Below are positions 15,715-25,201 of a stretch of DNA of 64,000 nucleotides, in pieces. Source of the stretch: Jutongia huaianensis (lineage in GTDB: Bacteria; Bacillota; Clostridia; Lachnospirales; Lachnospiraceae); NCBI RefSeq assembly GCF_014384985.1, contig NZ_JACRSX010000003.1:217356-281355 (forward strand). The letters are read 5' to 3'. The position numbers and the translations under genes are program-made. Numbering within the stretch: position 1 is the first letter of the stretch; every line of letters begins with the position of its first letter. Under the pieces are notes generated by a model. It saw nothing but the letters and a program-made list of their open reading frames with translations. It had not been told where the DNA came from and did not search any database.

Positions 15715-18336
15715 TTAGTGCTTCATTTTGAAAAGTTCACTCATTTTATCCTTATCCATATCGCTGTAATAGCCATACTGCAGGATCTCATAATCATCCA
15801 GCAGAGTTTTGATGGTATCGGTCTCATCCTCATTGTAATTATGCCATTTTCCGTCTGTGTCCATATAACCGTTTACATTCATAGCAGGTACTTCTTTGGA
15901 CAGCTTCTCCAGATATTGATTATATAGAGGCAGTTCAATTCCTGCCTGCTTCAGGATCATATTTTCCAGATAATTGTTACTGATCACCGCATTCTGCTCC
16001 TCCTGAATATCATAATTTGCCCATATGATAAACGGTACAGCATAACGCTTCTGGATATCCTCAAGATCCCAGTCGCTCTGCGGTTTTCCGAGAAGCTCCT
16101 CATAGAAAGAGGTTTCAATGGACGGAAAATGATCGCCAAACATACAGATGACCGTTGGCTCTGTCTGCTTGGAAAAATAGTCGATCAGATACTGGAATGC
16201 CTGGTCGGATACATGAATGGCTGAAAGATATTCTTTTGCTTCCGTATAATAGGAGCCCTCCACAGAAACAGGTGTTTTCCAGTTGGTATTGGTCAGATAA
16301 CCACCATGATTCTGAATGGTCATGTCAAACAGATATAGCGGTTTATCTCCTTTATTCTCATATAATTCAATGACCTTTTTGTAGCTTTCCTTGTCACTGA
16401 TATAGCGGACATATTCCGGCTTTTTGAAATTATCGATGGTAATAAAATCATCGAATTTCATACTCTTGTAGGTGGCAACACGATTCCAGTTTGCACCACT
16501 ACTTGGATGGACAGCTTTACAGCTGTAGCCAAGCTCCTTCAGATAAGAAGGCAGCGAGAAAGTGGAATTATGCATAAACTGCTGGTAAACATTGCAGCCG
16601 CTTGGGAAAAATGCCATACTATTTCCTGTCATGGCCTCAAACTCAGAATTACTGGTGCCGGCACCGAATACGGATACATAATCCCGTCCTTTGATGGTGT
16701 TTTTCTTCAGACTGTGTATAAACGGAAGAGGATCCATATTATATCGCATATCTCCCACCAGTGAAAAATCTGCAAGACTTTCATTCATGATCAGAATGAT
16801 ATTTGGCTTTTTGCCCTTCATCGAGGTGTTACTCTGGAATGAAGCGTTTGTCGGCATATCCTGTGTTATTCCCTTGCCGTCCTCCAGTTTTACGGAGGTC
16901 GTTTCCTGCGTGGAAGCAGGGACAGAAGACGTATCCTTCAAAATCTCTGCCACTTTATCCTTAGAATATCCCGATGGTGTGGAAACCCGCAGATAATGGA
17001 GATTAATGAAATAATTCATATAAAATCCATTGGCTTTGCAGGAGGACACTTTATTCCAGACATTATCCTCAATACCGCATGCCGGCAGAATATTGGTATT
17101 ATACAAAATACCAATAATCGCAATGCCTGGCACTAAAGTGGAAGCAAAACGTATCACCTTTTTAGATATAGTCCGCTTCTGATGTTTGAAGCGTGTCCGG
17201 AAGATCAGGATACACCAGATTGCAAAGGCCGGAAGGACTACAAACTGTGCCGGTGTCAAAGAAAATGTATAGGTAGATGCAACCTCTGTGGCTGTTGCGA
17301 CACCAAGGATGTCTGCCGGCAGAAATGGAGTTCCACGGACATTCATAATAAAAAGATTGGCAAGACCGATCGGGAACAGGATCAGATCCATTGCCAGCAT
17401 AGCAATACCGGCATTTCCAATCAGTGCAGTAAACAAAAATTCAAGCGCACCCAGAAGGATCCATGTAAACAGCCATACATTTGGCAGGATCGTCAGAAAT
17501 GTCCCGTTCATCATTTCCAGCATTGATGCAAGGAAAAGAGGATTTAAAATAATGATCAGTATCCGGACAACCAACAGCACGGATGGATCGCTGAGTACCC
17601 ATTTCACGAAATTACGAGGAGAACGGCGTGTGGTTCTCTTATGCTTTTTGCTATGTTTGATCTCCTTCTGGCGGCGTTTGTAATAACGGGCAGAATATTC
17701 AGTCATACGCTCAAATATGATCACGAAAAGAACAAGTATTTCTAATACAAAAAGCACCATTGGGAAAAGCTGGCGATAGCTGTATGAATAAGAAATATTC
17801 ATAGACTTTGCGTGTGTCTGCATTTTTAAGGTAGACATATAGGTATTAGGATCTGTACGGTTTGTGGTATTGACCGTAGGTATCAGTGCGTATGGTGTAT
17901 CATCACTGCTGCAGGTCATACGGATACAACAGGTTACCCCTTTCGGGATCACGACTGCCTGATCCATATTTACTGTAAATTCAGCATTGGGCGTGATATC
18001 CTTGACTTCAACATCTTCACTGAATACCACATCATTATTTCCATCCATCACCTGAATATGAAGAATATCTCCCACCTTGTCCTTTTTGAAGGAGCCAAAG
18101 CTGATGGAGAAAGAATTCAGAACGACTCTCCGGTCAAAACAGAATTTTTGACGGATCACCTCTGTATCCGGCAGAATTCCAATAACTGCACTGTTACTGT
18201 TGCCAGCTTCGGTAGTTACCTGCTGTAAGGAAACCAGGGAGCCGGTCAGATAATACTGCAGTCCCAGAAGCCCAATCATTAATATACAAAAAAAAGCGAC
18301 TCTTTTTCGAGTGAATTTAAAATATTTACGAAACAT
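15715..18336 (-). CDS. LTA-synthase-like membrane sulfatase
   Basis: 873-residue alkaline-phosphatase-superfamily enzyme likely to transfer glycerol phosphate or a related phospholipid headgroup onto a cell-surface polymer. Order: N-terminal helix, an extracytoplasmic beta-rich domain (about 45-190, unusual for LtaS), a membrane block (about 195-440, about six helices) and the extracellular sulfatase domain from about 520 (PNIILIMNESLADF, GAGTSNSEFEAMTG with the catalytic Thr region, CMFGDHFPSIE). ATG 18336 has AAGGA at long spacing; the upstream frame starts poorly. It is larger than LtaS (about 650) because of the extra N-terminal domain. Confidence 0.88.
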   Translation of the reverse strand: MFRKYFKFTRKRVAFFCILMIGLLGLQYYLTGSLVSLQQVTTEAGNSNSAVIGILPDTEVIRQKFCFDRRVVLNSFSISFGSFKKDKVGDILHIQVMDGNNDVVFSEDVEVKDITPNAEFTVNMDQAVVIPKGVTCCIRMTCSSDDTPYALIPTVNTTNRTDPNTYMSTLKMQTHAKSMNISYSYSYRQLFPMVLFVLEILVLFVIIFERMTEYSARYYKRRQKEIKHSKKHKRTTRRSPRNFVKWVLSDPSVLLVVRILIIILNPLFLASMLEMMNGTFLTILPNVWLFTWILLGALEFLFTALIGNAGIAMLAMDLILFPIGLANLFIMNVRGTPFLPADILGVATATEVASTYTFSLTPAQFVVLPAFAIWCILIFRTRFKHQKRTISKKVIRFASTLVPGIAIIGILYNTNILPACGIEDNVWNKVSSCKANGFYMNYFINLHYLRVSTPSGYSKDKVAEILKDTSSVPASTQETTSVKLEDGKGITQDMPTNASFQSNTSMKGKKPNIILIMNESLADFSLVGDMRYNMDPLPFIHSLKKNTIKGRDYVSVFGAGTSNSEFEAMTGNSMAFFPSGCNVYQQFMHNSTFSLPSYLKELGYSCKAVHPSSGANWNRVATYKSMKFDDFITIDNFKKPEYVRYISDKESYKKVIELYENKGDKPLYLFDMTIQNHGGYLTNTNWKTPVSVEGSYYTEAKEYLSAIHVSDQAFQYLIDYFSKQTEPTVICMFGDHFPSIETSFYEELLGKPQSDWDLEDIQKRYAVPFIIWANYDIQEEQNAVISNNYLENMILKQAGIELPLYNQYLEKLSKEVPAMNVNGYMDTDGKWHNYNEDETDTIKTLLDDYEILQYGYYSDMDKDKMSELFKMKH

Positions 18337-18430
18337 AGTGTTTATTATCCTTCTTCCGTATTTATAATATTTTTCCCGATTTTCGGAAAAGCAATCCATC
18401 CTTTATGATACTGTTTCTTATCTGTTCTTG

Positions 18431-19606
18431 TCAATGAAAAAGATGTGAATTTTTTCTAACAAATTTTTGTATTCTTTGATCCCACGTATGCAATTTCTGC
18501 GTTTTTTGATATCCGTTTTCCGCGATCCATTCGATCCGGTCTGTGTCTTTAAGAAGCTTTAAAATCTGCATGGCTGCCTCTTCCGGTTTGTTTTTGTCGT
18601 ATACGATCAGATCCTCTCCTACACGAAATTGCTCTGAAATATAATCACAGCCATCCGTAACGGCAACGCTCCGGTTCATCATGGCATTCATTACACGGTC
18701 ATGTGGGCCGTCCTGAAATAACGGCTGAACATTCAGGATCAGTTTGCTTTTGGTTAATGCATTCAGCTGTTCCGTATAGCTGCAGGGTGGATGGATCACC
18801 AGACCTGAAGAATAAGGGGTATCATACATCTCCCATCGGAATCCCATAACGTGAACGCATATACCAGCCTCCAGAAGGGCCTGCAGAATCTTCTCCCGGA
18901 ACCATTCCCGGATATACCGGTCGATCAGACGGGATTTGTGCATTCTCAACGGAAAGAAATCCGTATCCGGAAGGATTTCCTGACGGTAGAGCTGTTCAAT
19001 CGTGTCACGACTCCCCTGTCTGAGCTTAGACAGAATATGCTCCGTCATATCCCACTGGTCACTGCTTATGTCTTCCATCTGCTCCCGGTAGTAATCAAGA
19101 GGTGTGTAGGTTCCGGGAAAAAGAAGTTCCACCGGACGGTCTTTCATCGGACTCCGGGGAAAATTGCCCGGAGTAAAGGTATCGGCCGGGATTCCTGCAA
19201 AGGGAAAGAAAATGGCCTCCCTGATATGAGGATAACAGGTCTCAATATATTTTTGATGATACCGGTCCAGACAAAGAACATAATAATTCCGCAAAGGAAT
19301 CTGCAGGGAATAATGAAGATGCATGGGATGATCTATGATCATATGAAAAAACGGTGCATCAAAATAATCGAGATAATACCTATCATCCAGCATAACATTA
19401 GGCAGGCGGGAATTGATATCAAAAATACCGTCAAAATGTTCTCTGGTCAACGCACGAAGCTCTTCTTCCTGACCGGCAATATCTTCTGACAGCAAAAAAG
19501 GCCTTACAGAAATGCCCTGCCGTTTCATGGAACGGCAAAGCATTTCCGCAAAGCACCATGACGAATCATAACTTAAGCGTTTTGACTGGAATATCAATAC
19601 TTTCAT
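18431..19606 (-). CDS. CgeB/DUF3880-like glycosyltransferase
   Basis: 391 residues of GT-B type. The N-terminal half carries WCFAEMLCRSMKRQG and the segment DAPFFHMIIDHPMHLH; the C-terminal half the nucleotide-sugar part with LNVQPLFQDGPHDRVMNAMMNRSVAVTDG and a WDQRIQKFV ending, as in spore-coat protein CgeB and related transferases. The acceptor is unknown; its place between a protease and an LTA-synthase-like enzyme suggests envelope glycan work. Start overlaps the YhfC stop by four bases. Confidence 0.78.
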   Translation of the reverse strand: MKVLIFQSKRLSYDSSWCFAEMLCRSMKRQGISVRPFLLSEDIAGQEEELRALTREHFDGIFDINSRLPNVMLDDRYYLDYFDAPFFHMIIDHPMHLHYSLQIPLRNYYVLCLDRYHQKYIETCYPHIREAIFFPFAGIPADTFTPGNFPRSPMKDRPVELLFPGTYTPLDYYREQMEDISSDQWDMTEHILSKLRQGSRDTIEQLYRQEILPDTDFFPLRMHKSRLIDRYIREWFREKILQALLEAGICVHVMGFRWEMYDTPYSSGLVIHPPCSYTEQLNALTKSKLILNVQPLFQDGPHDRVMNAMMNRSVAVTDGCDYISEQFRVGEDLIVYDKNKPEEAAMQILKLLKDTDRIEWIAENGYQKTQKLHTWDQRIQKFVRKNSHLFH

Positions 19607-20505
19607 TTGGATTCATCCTTTTGATTTTTTTTTGCAGAGGAATAATTTCCTGCTGCAATATCACGAAAAGCCTTCTGGTTCTTTTTCTTTTGGACATCAG
19701 CAGGAGTTCCGCCTGTTTTTAATCCCTGATAAATCTTTACACCAAGTGCAAGGACAAGGACACCGTATACAAAAAGAATAATCTCTGTCGGAACCAAACT
19801 GATCGCTCCCTTCTGATATAAAGCAGCGGGAACATCCATCAGAAAATGAAGGGCAACTGCAATCCAGTACATGTATTTTTTGCCGGCTACATACACTGCC
19901 TGAAATACCAGGATCGACAGACCAATCTGAACCATCAGGGCAGAAATACGTTCTAGATCTGCCATATAGCAGGTAAGCTGTGTTACACCTTTTATGTTGG
20001 AGATCAGCTGCTTTAATGCCGTTACCGACTGGGCATTATCCTTATATGCAGCAAGCATTTTGTCCATGGAACCGCTGTTGATCAGCTGACCATAGGCATA
20101 ATACTGGATATATGTAACACCGAGAACAAGAATGCACTCGATACCGCCATGACCGATACCGTAGGTAACGGCTGTCTCTTTGTTGGGATGCTTGGTCAGT
20201 ACAAAACGAAACGCCAGATAACGTCCGGTTTCCTCAAAAAGGGCTGCTACCAATGCGGCATAAACGGTATATAAAATAATATTTCCGTTGATTGCTTTCG
20301 ATACCGGATTGCTGGATAAAAGAAAAAGAGAATGTGGGATCATTTCCAGCATTCGGGAAAAGGTGATAAATACCATAATACCCACAAAAAAAGGGACCAG
20401 ACTGCGTTTTGTATACATTTTCCATGCCACAATGAGTACCACAGGGATCGTAATCGCCAGCAGTCCTGTCTGAAGCATTGCATTTAATAAGCTTTGTTCA
20501 ATCAT
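19603..20505 (-). CDS. YhfC-family intramembrane protease-like protein
   Basis: 300-residue, eight-helix membrane protein. Key segments are FEETGRYLAFRF (paired acidic residues of the glutamic-type CAAX/PrsW-like superfamily), YGIGHGGIECILV and VALHFLMDVPAAL, matching the YhfC family. Expected to cleave or bind membrane substrates; none is known here. It is the promoter-proximal gene of the run to maf. A lysine-rich cytoplasmic tail closes the protein. Confidence 0.82.
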   Translation of the reverse strand: MIEQSLLNAMLQTGLLAITIPVVLIVAWKMYTKRSLVPFFVGIMVFITFSRMLEMIPHSLFLLSSNPVSKAINGNIILYTVYAALVAALFEETGRYLAFRFVLTKHPNKETAVTYGIGHGGIECILVLGVTYIQYYAYGQLINSGSMDKMLAAYKDNAQSVTALKQLISNIKGVTQLTCYMADLERISALMVQIGLSILVFQAVYVAGKKYMYWIAVALHFLMDVPAALYQKGAISLVPTEIILFVYGVLVLALGVKIYQGLKTGGTPADVQKKKNQKAFRDIAAGNYSSAKKNQKDESK

Positions 20506-20602
20506 TATAAACTCCTTATTTCCTTATTTTTATTAAGAGTAACACACCCTGCTTTTTATTGCAAATTATATTAAAATCGTTTATGATTTTTTAAGATAAT
20601 CC

Positions 20603-20631
20603 CATAGCAGGTAAAAGGATCCTGCTATGGC
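20603..20631. repeat. Perfect 10-bp hairpin upstream of ABC-class ATPase gene
   Basis: CCATAGCAGG (20603-20612) and its exact complement CCTGCTATGG (20622-20631) flank a nine-base loop. It lies between the divergent YhfC gene and the ATPase ribosome binding site. No T-run follows, so an operator or leader stem fits better than a terminator. Confidence 0.5.
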
Positions 20632-20656
20632 AGTTTCAGAAAGGAATGAGCTTACA

Positions 20657-22354
20657 ATGAAAAGCAGTACAGAATTAAAAAAAGACATTATGGCAATAGA
20701 CCATAGGGGCTATCCTGGATATAAAGGGCTGCGGGGCAGCTATCAGTTCGGGGATTTTATCCTGTCCATTGACCATGTACAGGGAGATCCCTTTGCGTCT
20801 CCATCCCATCTGTCCGTTATCGTAGACGGAAGTAAGGCGGGATTTCCAAAGGAGTATTATGCCGGACAAATTCAGAGAATCACACTGCAGGATCATCTGA
20901 CCAGACTATTTTCAAAAACATTGGCTCCCCTCTCGTTTAAGGTAAAAGGATCCGGAAAAAGCGGTCTGTTATCGGTCTCCCACTGTGGCCAGCAGGTGCT
21001 GGAACGAACTGCCTGCGAGATTGACAGGGATGGTTGTGTGACGATCCGTTTTGAAGCCGGTTTTCCGGCCAACGGACGTTCTGTCAATGCCGGAGAGCTG
21101 ATCAAAATGCTGTTTGATTTTGTTCCGGAGGCAGTGGATCGTGCATTGTTTTATGCAAAAGTTAATCACAATGCTCTTCAGAAGGCAATTGAGCTGGCCG
21201 AGGATCAGCAGTATATCCGCGAACATCTGGAGGAAAAGGGGCTGACTGCTTTTCTGGCAGACGGAGCTATTCTGCCGAGAGAAAGCGGAATTTCGGATCG
21301 TCCTATGAAAGGAGCGGTTCCCTTCAAGAGTCCGGACAGCCGGAGGGTATCTTTGACTCTCCCACACCATGGCGAGATTTCCGGTATGGGTATCCAAAAG
21401 GGTGTGACTCTTTTTGTAGGTGGTGGTTATCATGGAAAATCCACTCTTCTGCAGGCGTTGGAAATGGGCGTTTATAACCACATCCCAGGGGACGGCAGGG
21501 AGTTTGTGATCTCAGATGATACAGCCTGGAAGCTTCGGGCTGAGGATGGACGCAGTATTTCCCAGACAGATATTTCACCGTTTATCAATCATTTACCAAA
21601 TAAAAAGGATACGGTTCATTTCTCCACAGAGGATGCCAGCGGAAGCACGTCTCAGGCAGCCAATCTGATGGAAGCATTGGAAAGCGGCACGCAGCTTTTT
21701 CTGATCGACGAGGATACCTCTGCGACCAATTTTATGATCCGGGATGAGCTAATGCAGAAGGTTATCTGTCGTGAGGAAGAACCGATCACGCCATTTATCG
21801 AGCGGGTACGGAGTATGTATGAGGATCTGGGCATCTCTTCTGTGATCGTGGCCGGAAGCTCCGGTGCGTTTTTCCAGATTGCCGATACAATTATACAGAT
21901 GAAAGAATACGTTCCCTATGACATTACAGAGAAGGCAAAGGAGGCTGCAAAGGAATATCCGGCATTGAATCTACAGCCTGCTTTCCCTGTTTCGGAGAAT
22001 ATCCGTAAACCAAAAGCAAATCAGGCATTAAAAAAGGATCCCCGGCTGAAAATGAAAACCATGGGTACCAATGAAATGCTTCTTGCAAAGGATTCCATTG
22101 AACTGCGTTATCTGGAGCAGCTGATTGACGGGGAACAGACCAATGCTCTGGCGTATGGCCTGAAATATCTGGAATTAAACCGGATGAATGGAGCAAAATC
22201 GGTGCCACAGCTTCTGGATAATCTGGAACATATGATCCAGACAAAGGGATTAGCCTCTCTTTTTGACAGAGAGTATGTCCGCTCCGGTCTTGCCATGCCA
22301 CGGCGTCAGGAAATGGCGGCTTGCCTGAACCGGTATCGGAAATTATATTTTTAA
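20657..22354 (+). CDS. ABC-class P-loop ATPase (PF09818-like)
   Basis: 565-residue soluble protein of the group annotated as ATPase of the ABC class. Visible: YPGYKGLRGSYQFGDFIL start, Walker A in VGGGYHGKSTLLQALEMG, Walker B LFLIDEDTSATNFMIRD, and a switch region VIVAGSSGAFFQIADTII. There are no membrane segments or transport partner. Function unknown; the family is widespread in Clostridia. ATG 20657 (GAAAGGA upstream) is preferred because the earlier ATG at 20627 sits in the hairpin. Confidence 0.85.
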   Translation: MKSSTELKKDIMAIDHRGYPGYKGLRGSYQFGDFILSIDHVQGDPFASPSHLSVIVDGSKAGFPKEYYAGQIQRITLQDHLTRLFSKTLAPLSFKVKGSGKSGLLSVSHCGQQVLERTACEIDRDGCVTIRFEAGFPANGRSVNAGELIKMLFDFVPEAVDRALFYAKVNHNALQKAIELAEDQQYIREHLEEKGLTAFLADGAILPRESGISDRPMKGAVPFKSPDSRRVSLTLPHHGEISGMGIQKGVTLFVGGGYHGKSTLLQALEMGVYNHIPGDGREFVISDDTAWKLRAEDGRSISQTDISPFINHLPNKKDTVHFSTEDASGSTSQAANLMEALESGTQLFLIDEDTSATNFMIRDELMQKVICREEEPITPFIERVRSMYEDLGISSVIVAGSSGAFFQIADTIIQMKEYVPYDITEKAKEAAKEYPALNLQPAFPVSENIRKPKANQALKKDPRLKMKTMGTNEMLLAKDSIELRYLEQLIDGEQTNALAYGLKYLELNRMNGAKSVPQLLDNLEHMIQTKGLASLFDREYVRSGLAMPRRQEMAACLNRYRKLYF

Positions 22355-22394
22355 ACGAAAAAATATTTTGAACAAAAGACGATTATAATTTATA

Positions 22395-22430
22395 AAAACC
22401 GGATGGTTCATAAGAAATCATCCGGTTTTT
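22395..22430. terminator. Bidirectional terminator between ATPase and HD genes
   Basis: AACCGGATG/CATCCGGTT stem with A-tract before and T-tract after, located between convergent genes. Confidence 0.88.
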
Positions 22431-22444
22431 ATATTGCGTTTATG

Positions 22445-23065
22445 TTATTTATTCTGTTCGTTTAAAGGGACATCTTCCACGATCCGTCCCTTTTCCAGAT
22501 TCGGCTGCAGGAAGTTTTCTTTGGCATATTCCCATAATACTTCGGAACCTTTGGCTGTGTTTTTGTTGCGGCCAAGGATCTGGCTGAGACGGATTCCTCT
22601 GTCTGCCCAGCTTTTGCCATCGGTCGCAGCATTAAGCATCATTGGCTGCAGATTGTCCATGGTTCTGGCAAAACGGGATTCCGGCGTGTTTTCTGCCTCA
22701 AACTCCTCCCAGATTTCACGGAATTTCTTTCCCTGATCCTCCGGAAGCATCTGAAATAAACGATCTGCCGCAACAAGCTCACGTCTTTTCTGTGTTTTTT
22801 TGCCCTCTTCATCATAGGCATAAGTATCTCCGGCATAAATTTCCACCAGATCATGGATCAACAGCATAGTCATGGTTCGGAGAACATCAATCTCTTCATT
22901 GGCGTATTCGCTGAGAAGCACCGTCATTACAGCCATATGCCAGGCGTGTTCTGCGTCATTTTCCTTGCGTGTGGCACCGGTCAGCCAGGTCTGCCGCCCA
23001 ATAAACTTTTCTTTATCAATTTCCCGGCAGAATGCAATCTGCTGTTCTAATCGTTTTTCGTCCAT
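22445..23065 (-). CDS. HD-domain hydrolase (YfbR-like)
   Basis: 206 residues with metal-binding H of DAEHAWHMAV, the HD pair in LLIHDLVEIYAGD and a downstream Asp in RTMDNLQPMM. This is the pattern of YfbR-type 5'-deoxynucleotidases and related HD phosphohydrolases. ATG 23065 has AGGA upstream; the GTG three codons earlier overlaps it. It follows cysK by 19 bases and may be cotranscribed. Confidence 0.85.
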   Translation of the reverse strand: MDEKRLEQQIAFCREIDKEKFIGRQTWLTGATRKENDAEHAWHMAVMTVLLSEYANEEIDVLRTMTMLLIHDLVEIYAGDTYAYDEEGKKTQKRRELVAADRLFQMLPEDQGKKFREIWEEFEAENTPESRFARTMDNLQPMMLNAATDGKSWADRGIRLSQILGRNKNTAKGSEVLWEYAKENFLQPNLEKGRIVEDVPLNEQNK

Positions 23066-23084
23066 TTTATTCACTTCCTGTTCT

Positions 23085-23990
23085 TTATCCTAATAATCCG
23101 GTACTAAAGTAACGTTCCATGCGGTCAGCCAGAACTGTGGCGATCACTTTGTCAGAGCCATATCTGGCGGCCATCTGTTTGCATGCCCAGATATTTGCTC
23201 CGGAGGAGGTGCCACATAACAGCCCCTGTATTTTCGCGAGCTCTCTGGTGGTCCGGATCGCATCCTCATCGGACACCTCTACCACCTCGTCGATCAGTGA
23301 CGTATCCAGAACAGCAGGAATAAAGCCATCTCCGATTCCCTGAATCTGATGGATCCCCGGCTTATCTCCATGAAGTGCGGAGACATTTTGGGGTTCCACT
23401 GCGACGATCTTGATATCAGGATTTTGATCTTTCAGATAACGCCCGATCCCCTGCAGGGTGCCGGCACTGCCAAGCCCCCCTACAAAAATATCGACTTTGC
23501 CATTCAGCTCATTGTAAATTTCCGGTGCCGTGGTCCGATAATGGATATCCGGATTTGCGGGATTCTCAAATTGCTGGGGCATAAATCCCTGATCTCCCAG
23601 CCCGGCCAGAAGACGTTCGGCTTCCTTTACAGAACCACCAATGCTTTCCTTCGCCGGTGTCAGTACCAGCTCTGCTCCGAGACATTGAATGATCTTCTTT
23701 CGTTCCTCACTCATATTTTCCGGCATTACAATGATCACACGGTAGCCTTTTCGGACACCGACAAGAGCAAGACCTATGCCGGTGTTGCCGGAGGTTGGCT
23801 CGATGATCGTCATGCCTGGCTTTAATTTACCGTCTTTTTCAGCCTGTTCAACCATATTTTGGGCAACACGGTCTTTAATACTGCCCCCCGGATTTAAAAA
23901 TTCTGCTTTTGCATAAATCGGAAGTCCTGTGGACTCTTTTAAGCATATCATCGGGGTATTCCCAATGCACTCAATAATATTATGAATCAT
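23085..23990 (-). CDS. cysK: Cysteine synthase (O-acetylserine sulfhydrylase)
   Basis: PLP enzyme making cysteine from O-acetylserine and sulfide. 301 residues; internal aldimine Lys39 in NPGGSIKDRVA, the substrate loop PTSGNTGIGLAL, and the PLP phosphate site GLGSAGTLQGIG plus CGTSSGAN near the C end. Close to the type-A enzyme in length. Its neighbours metF and the HD gene run the same way. Confidence 0.95.
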   Translation of the reverse strand: MIHNIIECIGNTPMICLKESTGLPIYAKAEFLNPGGSIKDRVAQNMVEQAEKDGKLKPGMTIIEPTSGNTGIGLALVGVRKGYRVIIVMPENMSEERKKIIQCLGAELVLTPAKESIGGSVKEAERLLAGLGDQGFMPQQFENPANPDIHYRTTAPEIYNELNGKVDIFVGGLGSAGTLQGIGRYLKDQNPDIKIVAVEPQNVSALHGDKPGIHQIQGIGDGFIPAVLDTSLIDEVVEVSDEDAIRTTRELAKIQGLLCGTSSGANIWACKQMAARYGSDKVIATVLADRMERYFSTGLLG

Positions 23991-24098
23991 TTTTCCCTCT
24001 TTTCCGGGCAGTGTTTATGGATCATATGGTTCATCCTGTCTTGCCGCTGCCACACATTGTGTTTGATATATTTTATGCAGTTAAGAAGAATCCTTTCC

Positions 24099-24971
24099 TT
24101 AACCAATAATTTCCGAAAGATTATTCTGGATGCCGGCAGCCACCTCCGGATCATTCATGGTATACACATGAATATGTTTGACACCGTTGGCGATCAGATC
24201 AATAATCTGGTCTGTGGCATAAGCGATTCCTGCCTGCTTCATTTTGGCAGGCTCATCCCCGAACCAGTCTACGATGGATTTAAAACGTGCCGGAACACAG
24301 CTTCCGGATAACTGGATACTGCGGGCTACCTGATTTTTTCTGGTGATCGGCATGATTCCGGCGATGATTGGAACCAGAATACCTGCCTCACGAAGACGAT
24401 ACAGATAATTATAAAAGATGGAATTATCAAAAAACATCTGTGTGGTCAAAAATTCACAGCCGGCATCCACCTTTTCCTTAATATGAAGGATATCCTCTGC
24501 TTTGGAAGAAGCTTCCGGGTGCCCTTCTGGATAACATGCTCCACCGATGCACATATCCGGTGCAAGACGTTTAATCTCACGTACAAGCTCAGCAGCATAG
24601 TGAAACTGATCCGGCAAAGGAAAATCCGCTTCTTTTGGAATGTCTCCCCGCAGAGCCAGAATATTTTCAATACCGGCGTCCCTCATCAGACCAATCTGGT
24701 TTTCAACGGTCTCTCGGGTGGAGGAAAGACAGGTCAGATGTGCGATGGAATTGACACCGTATGAATCCTTAATGTCCTGTGCAATCTGAATTGTGTATTT
24801 ACTGTTTTTACCACCGGCAGCACCGTATGTAACACTCATAAAATCGGGCTTTAAAGCAGCAATTTCACGGACAGCTTCGTTTACTTTTTCAACTGCAGTA
24901 GTCGTTTTAGGTGGAAATACTTCCATAGACAGTGTGATTTTATCTGACTGTAATACATCTGTGATTTTCAT
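24099..24971 (-). CDS. metF: Methylenetetrahydrofolate reductase
   Basis: Flavin-dependent reduction of 5,10-methylene-THF to 5-methyl-THF, which feeds methionine synthesis (a MetE-like enzyme is at 54.5 kb). 290-residue TIM barrel with the catalytic Glu in SMEVFPPKT, VTYGAAGG, LALRGDIP and EFLTTQMFFDN. A single-domain form as in E. coli MetF. No leader riboswitch was recognised. Confidence 0.95.
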   Translation of the reverse strand: MKITDVLQSDKITLSMEVFPPKTTTAVEKVNEAVREIAALKPDFMSVTYGAAGGKNSKYTIQIAQDIKDSYGVNSIAHLTCLSSTRETVENQIGLMRDAGIENILALRGDIPKEADFPLPDQFHYAAELVREIKRLAPDMCIGGACYPEGHPEASSKAEDILHIKEKVDAGCEFLTTQMFFDNSIFYNYLYRLREAGILVPIIAGIMPITRKNQVARSIQLSGSCVPARFKSIVDWFGDEPAKMKQAGIAYATDQIIDLIANGVKHIHVYTMNDPEVAAGIQNNLSEIIG

Positions 24972-25108
24972 ATATTTTACCTCATTCTATCTCATATTTA
25001 TAATACGTTTTTTTCTTCAAACAACTTATTTTAACATAATTTTTCCGAAATCTCAAATATCCGGCTTCCTGTCCTATAGGGGAAAAATATATTGGTTAAT
25101 ACTCCAAT

Positions 25109-25158
25109 AAAAATCGCTGATATGGAATACAAAGATATCTCGTATTCCATATCAGCGA
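25109..25158 (-). terminator. Terminator after degV gene
   Basis: Perfect 17-bp stem (25114-25130 with 25142-25158), 11-base loop, followed on the minus strand by TTTTTATTGG. Confidence 0.9.
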
Positions 25159-25201
25159 CACATACAACAAAATTTTGTTAAATAATATATTATCTCATAT
25201 C

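Noticed and set aside
25109..25158. Long perfect hairpin as an operator or small RNA
   Set aside because: Position after degV and the U-tract on the minus strand fit a plain terminator.
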